Assembly: GCA_964416365.1 (NCBI GenBank)
Contig: CAYQDO010000007.1
Location: 1 to 32,508 of the forward strand
Length of the DNA: 32,508 nt
From: DUUS01 sp964416365
Lineage (GTDB): Bacteria > Bacillota_I > Bacilli_A > RF39 > UBA660
Reading direction: 5' to 3'
Of this stretch, positions 30,187-32,508 are shown piece by piece; position 1 is the stretch's first letter, and each line of letters opens with the position of its first letter. The position numbers and the translations under genes are program-made. Below the pieces are notes generated by a model, which was not told where the DNA came from, made no database searches, and saw nothing but the letters and a program-made list of their open reading frames with translations.

Positions 30187-30736
30187 ATATGAAAAGAAAC
30201 TTCCATATCCAATAAATATTAAACACAAAGATGTTAAAATGGCAAAATACGTTATTACACAATTTGGAGGACCAAATGGTGAACTGGGTGCATTCCTTAG
30301 ATATTTTAGCCAAAAATTTACCATGCCAACACCAGAAGGAAAAGCGCTTTTAAATGATATTGCTGTTGAAGAAATGGGTCATTGTGAAATGATATGCACC
30401 ATGGTAACTCAATTATTGAAAGGCGCTACTATTGAGGAAATAAAAGCAAATGGATTAGAAGCAAATTATGTAGAACATGGTAAAGGAATATATCCAAGTG
30501 ACAGTAATGGCATTCCATTTACAGCAGCATCCCTTCAATCGATTGGTGATTCACTAGCCGATTTAGCTGAGGATATGGCTGCTGAAGAAAAAGCCAGAGT
30601 AACATATGAACATTTAATTGATATGACAGATGATCCAGATATAATAGATCCACTATTATTTTTACGTCAAAGAGAAATCATTCATTATAAATGGTTTAAA
30701 GAACTATATGAAAAATATCTAAAAATGATTCACTAG
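30179..30736 (+). CDS. cotJC: CotJC, manganese catalase-type spore coat protein
   Basis: 185 residues from ATG 30179, behind GGGAGG inside the upstream gene; an earlier in-frame ATG at 30119 lies deep in cotJB. It is a ferritin-like four-helix di-manganese catalase. Ligand candidates are Glu35 (GGPNGELGAFLRYF), Glu65 and His68 (EEMGHCEMI), Glu136/137 (MAAEEKARVTYEHL) and His169 (LRQREIIHYKWF), in the canonical order. It would decompose hydrogen peroxide in or near the coat. Length is slightly below the usual ~190-200. The stop codon TAG overlaps the stop of the convergent P-type ATPase at the palindrome CTAG, and no terminator is seen between them. Family assignment is secure. Confidence 0.93.
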   Translation: MFKYEKKLPYPINIKHKDVKMAKYVITQFGGPNGELGAFLRYFSQKFTMPTPEGKALLNDIAVEEMGHCEMICTMVTQLLKGATIEEIKANGLEANYVEHGKGIYPSDSNGIPFTAASLQSIGDSLADLAEDMAAEEKARVTYEHLIDMTDDPDIIDPLLFLRQREIIHYKWFKELYEKYLKMIH

Positions 30737-32508
30737 ACATATTCTTGATAATTTTTTTGATGTAAATATGATTTGCGTACTAAATCAATTGGTATAACAG
30801 TAAAGGCTAAAGTTAGAATAAATAATAATTCTTTTATTGTTAATCCATAAGTTCTAAATATTGTTCCCCCGAAATAGATAAAATAAACTTGAATTATTCC
30901 AACTAACAAAAAGATTATGATAAAAACTTTGTTTTTCTTGATATTGTGAAATAAATTCAAGTGACTAGTTCGAGCATTAAAGGCATTAAATATTCCCATA
31001 AAAACAAATAAGGCAAAAAAGGCTGTTAAGAAATATTTGTTATTTAGATCAGAGCGGATTATATCTCTAAAAAATGTTATTTTTAAAAATAATAAGCACA
31101 ATAAAGCAGAATAAATGCCGGTAAATAATATTTCCCCATACATATAACTATTAATTATTGATTCGTTTTTCGGTTTAGATTTTTCTTTCATATATTCTAA
31201 ACTAGGACTTTCGTAGGCAAAGGCTAGTCCTGCCAAAGTATCCATGATCATATTAATCCAAAGCATTTGCACAACGGTTACTGGGGTACTTATTCCTATG
31301 AATGGTCCGATTATTGACAAAGTCATTGCACATATATTAACTGTTAATTGAAAAATAATAAATTTACGAATATTTTTAAAAATAGTTCTGCCATATAAAA
31401 TAGCCATACTGATTGATTTTATGTTGTTGTCAAGTATTACTATATCACTTGCTTCTTTAGCAACTTCAGTTCCACTTCCCATTGCAAAGCCGACATCGGC
31501 TTTTTTTAGTGCGGGAGCATCATTGACACCGTCTCCGGTCATACCGACAACCAAGTTCATTTCTTGAGCAATCTTGACTAAGCGACTCTTATCTGTTGGT
31601 TTAGCCCTGGCTATAACTTTAAGTTTAGGAAGAATTTCTTTTATTTCTTCACTACTTAAACTTATAAATTCATCACTTGTTAAAGCATGGCTATCCTCTT
31701 TCATAATATTTAATTCTTTAGCTACTACTAAAGCGGTATCTAGGGCATCTCCAGTAATCATAATAACATCGATACTGGCATCTTGAATTAGAGCAATTCC
31801 TTCATAACTTTCTTTCCTTATTTCATCTTGAATTAGAACTATTCCTACAAAAATATAACTGTTAATACTTTTCTTATCGCTATAAGCTAGAGTAATTATT
31901 CGCATACCTTTTTTGGTATATTTACTAATCATATTTATTATTTTTTGATTATCTTGAATAACTTTTTTATTACCATGCTTATCGATATAATATTTACATT
32001 TAGGTAAAATAACTTCACTAGCGCCTTTAATATAAAAGGAATCTTTAGTAGTGGTTGTAGAATACTTGTTATTACTGTCAAAACTTTCTTGGGAAATTAT
32101 ATTTTCTTTTTCATAGGTACTAATAAATCTTTTTAATGATTGATCTGTTGAGTTCCCTCCAATTATTTTGCCATCTACTATCTCGCTACTGTTATTAATA
32201 TTTAAGGATTTAGCAACGATTTTTAAATATTCAGGATATTTTATTAATTCAACTTCATTACTGTATTTTGTGTCATCATAATCACAAACCCCCACAACAG
32301 ATAATTCACCTTTAGTTAATGTTCCAGTTTTATCAGTAAGTAAAAGATTTAATGATCCGGCTGTTTCGATTCCAACCATTTTTCGGACTAAAACATTACT
32401 TTTAATCATTTTTTTCATATTAGTAGAAAGTACTAAAGCCACCATCATTGGTAAACCTTCAGGAACTGAAACAATTATAATAGTTACAGCTAAAGTTAAA
32501 CCATAAAT
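30733..32508 (-). CDS. Calcium-type P-type ATPase (N-terminus beyond window)
   Basis: A cation pump that uses ATP to export, most likely, Ca2+. 591 codons are visible and the frame is open to the window edge, so the N-terminal actuator domain and first helices are missing. The visible part starts in transmembrane helix 4 with VPEGLP (15-20). The phosphorylated aspartate follows in LLTDKTGTLTKG (Asp59), then the nucleotide-binding KGASEVILPKC, MITGD, GDGVNDAPALKKADVGFAMG and VAKEASDIVIL. The C-terminal membrane part includes MLWINMIMDTLAGLAFAYE. The VPEGLP and WxNxIMDTLA motifs place it with plasma-membrane/SERCA-like Ca2+ pumps (P2 type). It converges with cotJC. Confidence 0.92.
   Translation of the reverse strand: MYGLTLAVTIIIVSVPEGLPMMVALVLSTNMKKMIKSNVLVRKMVGIETAGSLNLLLTDKTGTLTKGELSVVGVCDYDDTKYSNEVELIKYPEYLKIVAKSLNINNSSEIVDGKIIGGNSTDQSLKRFISTYEKENIISQESFDSNNKYSTTTTKDSFYIKGASEVILPKCKYYIDKHGNKKVIQDNQKIINMISKYTKKGMRIITLAYSDKKSINSYIFVGIVLIQDEIRKESYEGIALIQDASIDVIMITGDALDTALVVAKELNIMKEDSHALTSDEFISLSSEEIKEILPKLKVIARAKPTDKSRLVKIAQEMNLVVGMTGDGVNDAPALKKADVGFAMGSGTEVAKEASDIVILDNNIKSISMAILYGRTIFKNIRKFIIFQLTVNICAMTLSIIGPFIGISTPVTVVQMLWINMIMDTLAGLAFAYESPSLEYMKEKSKPKNESIINSYMYGEILFTGIYSALLCLLFLKITFFRDIIRSDLNNKYFLTAFFALFVFMGIFNAFNARTSHLNLFHNIKKNKVFIIIFLLVGIIQVYFIYFGGTIFRTYGLTIKELLFILTLAFTVIPIDLVRKSYLHQKNYQEYV

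Noticed and set aside
1..32508. Mycoplasma genetic code (TGA as Trp)
   Set aside because: Genes are full length with TGA read as stop and Trp encoded by TGG, so no reassignment is needed; only TGA avoidance is supported.
1..32508. CRISPR arrays, tRNA or rRNA genes, insertion sequences, prophage
   Set aside because: I saw no regularly spaced repeats, cloverleaf or ribosomal sequence, transposase, integrase or phage structural gene.

Overview
The window is AT-rich and densely coded. Shine-Dalgarno sites, sigma-A-type promoters and U-tract hairpin terminators are Gram-positive in style. The gene content (VanY-type carboxypeptidase, LemA/DUF2207 pair, CBS-type family II pyrophosphatase, CotJ spore-coat genes, SipW-like signal peptidases with TasA-like substrates) points to an uncultured Bacillota, probably a Bacilli lineage near Erysipelotrichia/Mollicutes (RF39-like). 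That placement is inference. All 25 visible stop codons are TAA or TAG and none is TGA, which would suit a lineage close to the Mollicutes. A run of 100 Ns shows this is a scaffolded draft assembly.

Layout. 1-2531 (minus strand): the start of uvrB, a transglutaminase-like gene split by a frameshift at a 7-T run, the 3' end of a probable uracil-DNA glycosylase cut by the assembly gap, and a VanY-type carboxypeptidase. 2625-7411 (plus): pyrophosphatase, a small membrane-anchored protein, lemA and a DUF2207 protein with a poly-Gly tail. 7433-28509 (plus): a continuous 21-kb surface/secretion locus. 28506-29533 (minus): trmL and a membrane-anchored thioredoxin-fold protein without CxxC. 29713-30736 (plus): a fused cotJA-cotJB and cotJC (Mn catalase). 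30733-32508 (minus): a Ca2+-type P-type ATPase running off the window.

The 21-kb locus is the notable part. It contains four paralogous secreted proteins with a SipW-cognate (TasA/camelysin-like) N-terminus, most with four conserved Cys and WEPND and EGQDxD signatures. It also has a short membrane-anchored relative, a ~1200-residue adhesin with GLUG-like repeats, and three more small or mid-sized exported proteins. Three S26B-type signal peptidase homologues are present: one normal, one without catalytic residues, and one fused to a ~500-residue cytoplasmic region. Next to them are a membrane-anchored McrB-like AAA+ ATPase and a DUF2357/McrC-N-like partner with no visible nuclease. Spacing places the peptidase fusion, ATPase, DUF2357 protein, second peptidase and a secreted protein in one operon (21771-28482).

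My reading, as inference: this is a dedicated system for exporting, processing and assembling a surface fibre or matrix, resembling tapA-sipW-tasA in logic. The unusual addition is an NTPase module, known from McrBC-type systems, at the cytoplasmic face of the membrane. I do not recognise a described system with this composition.
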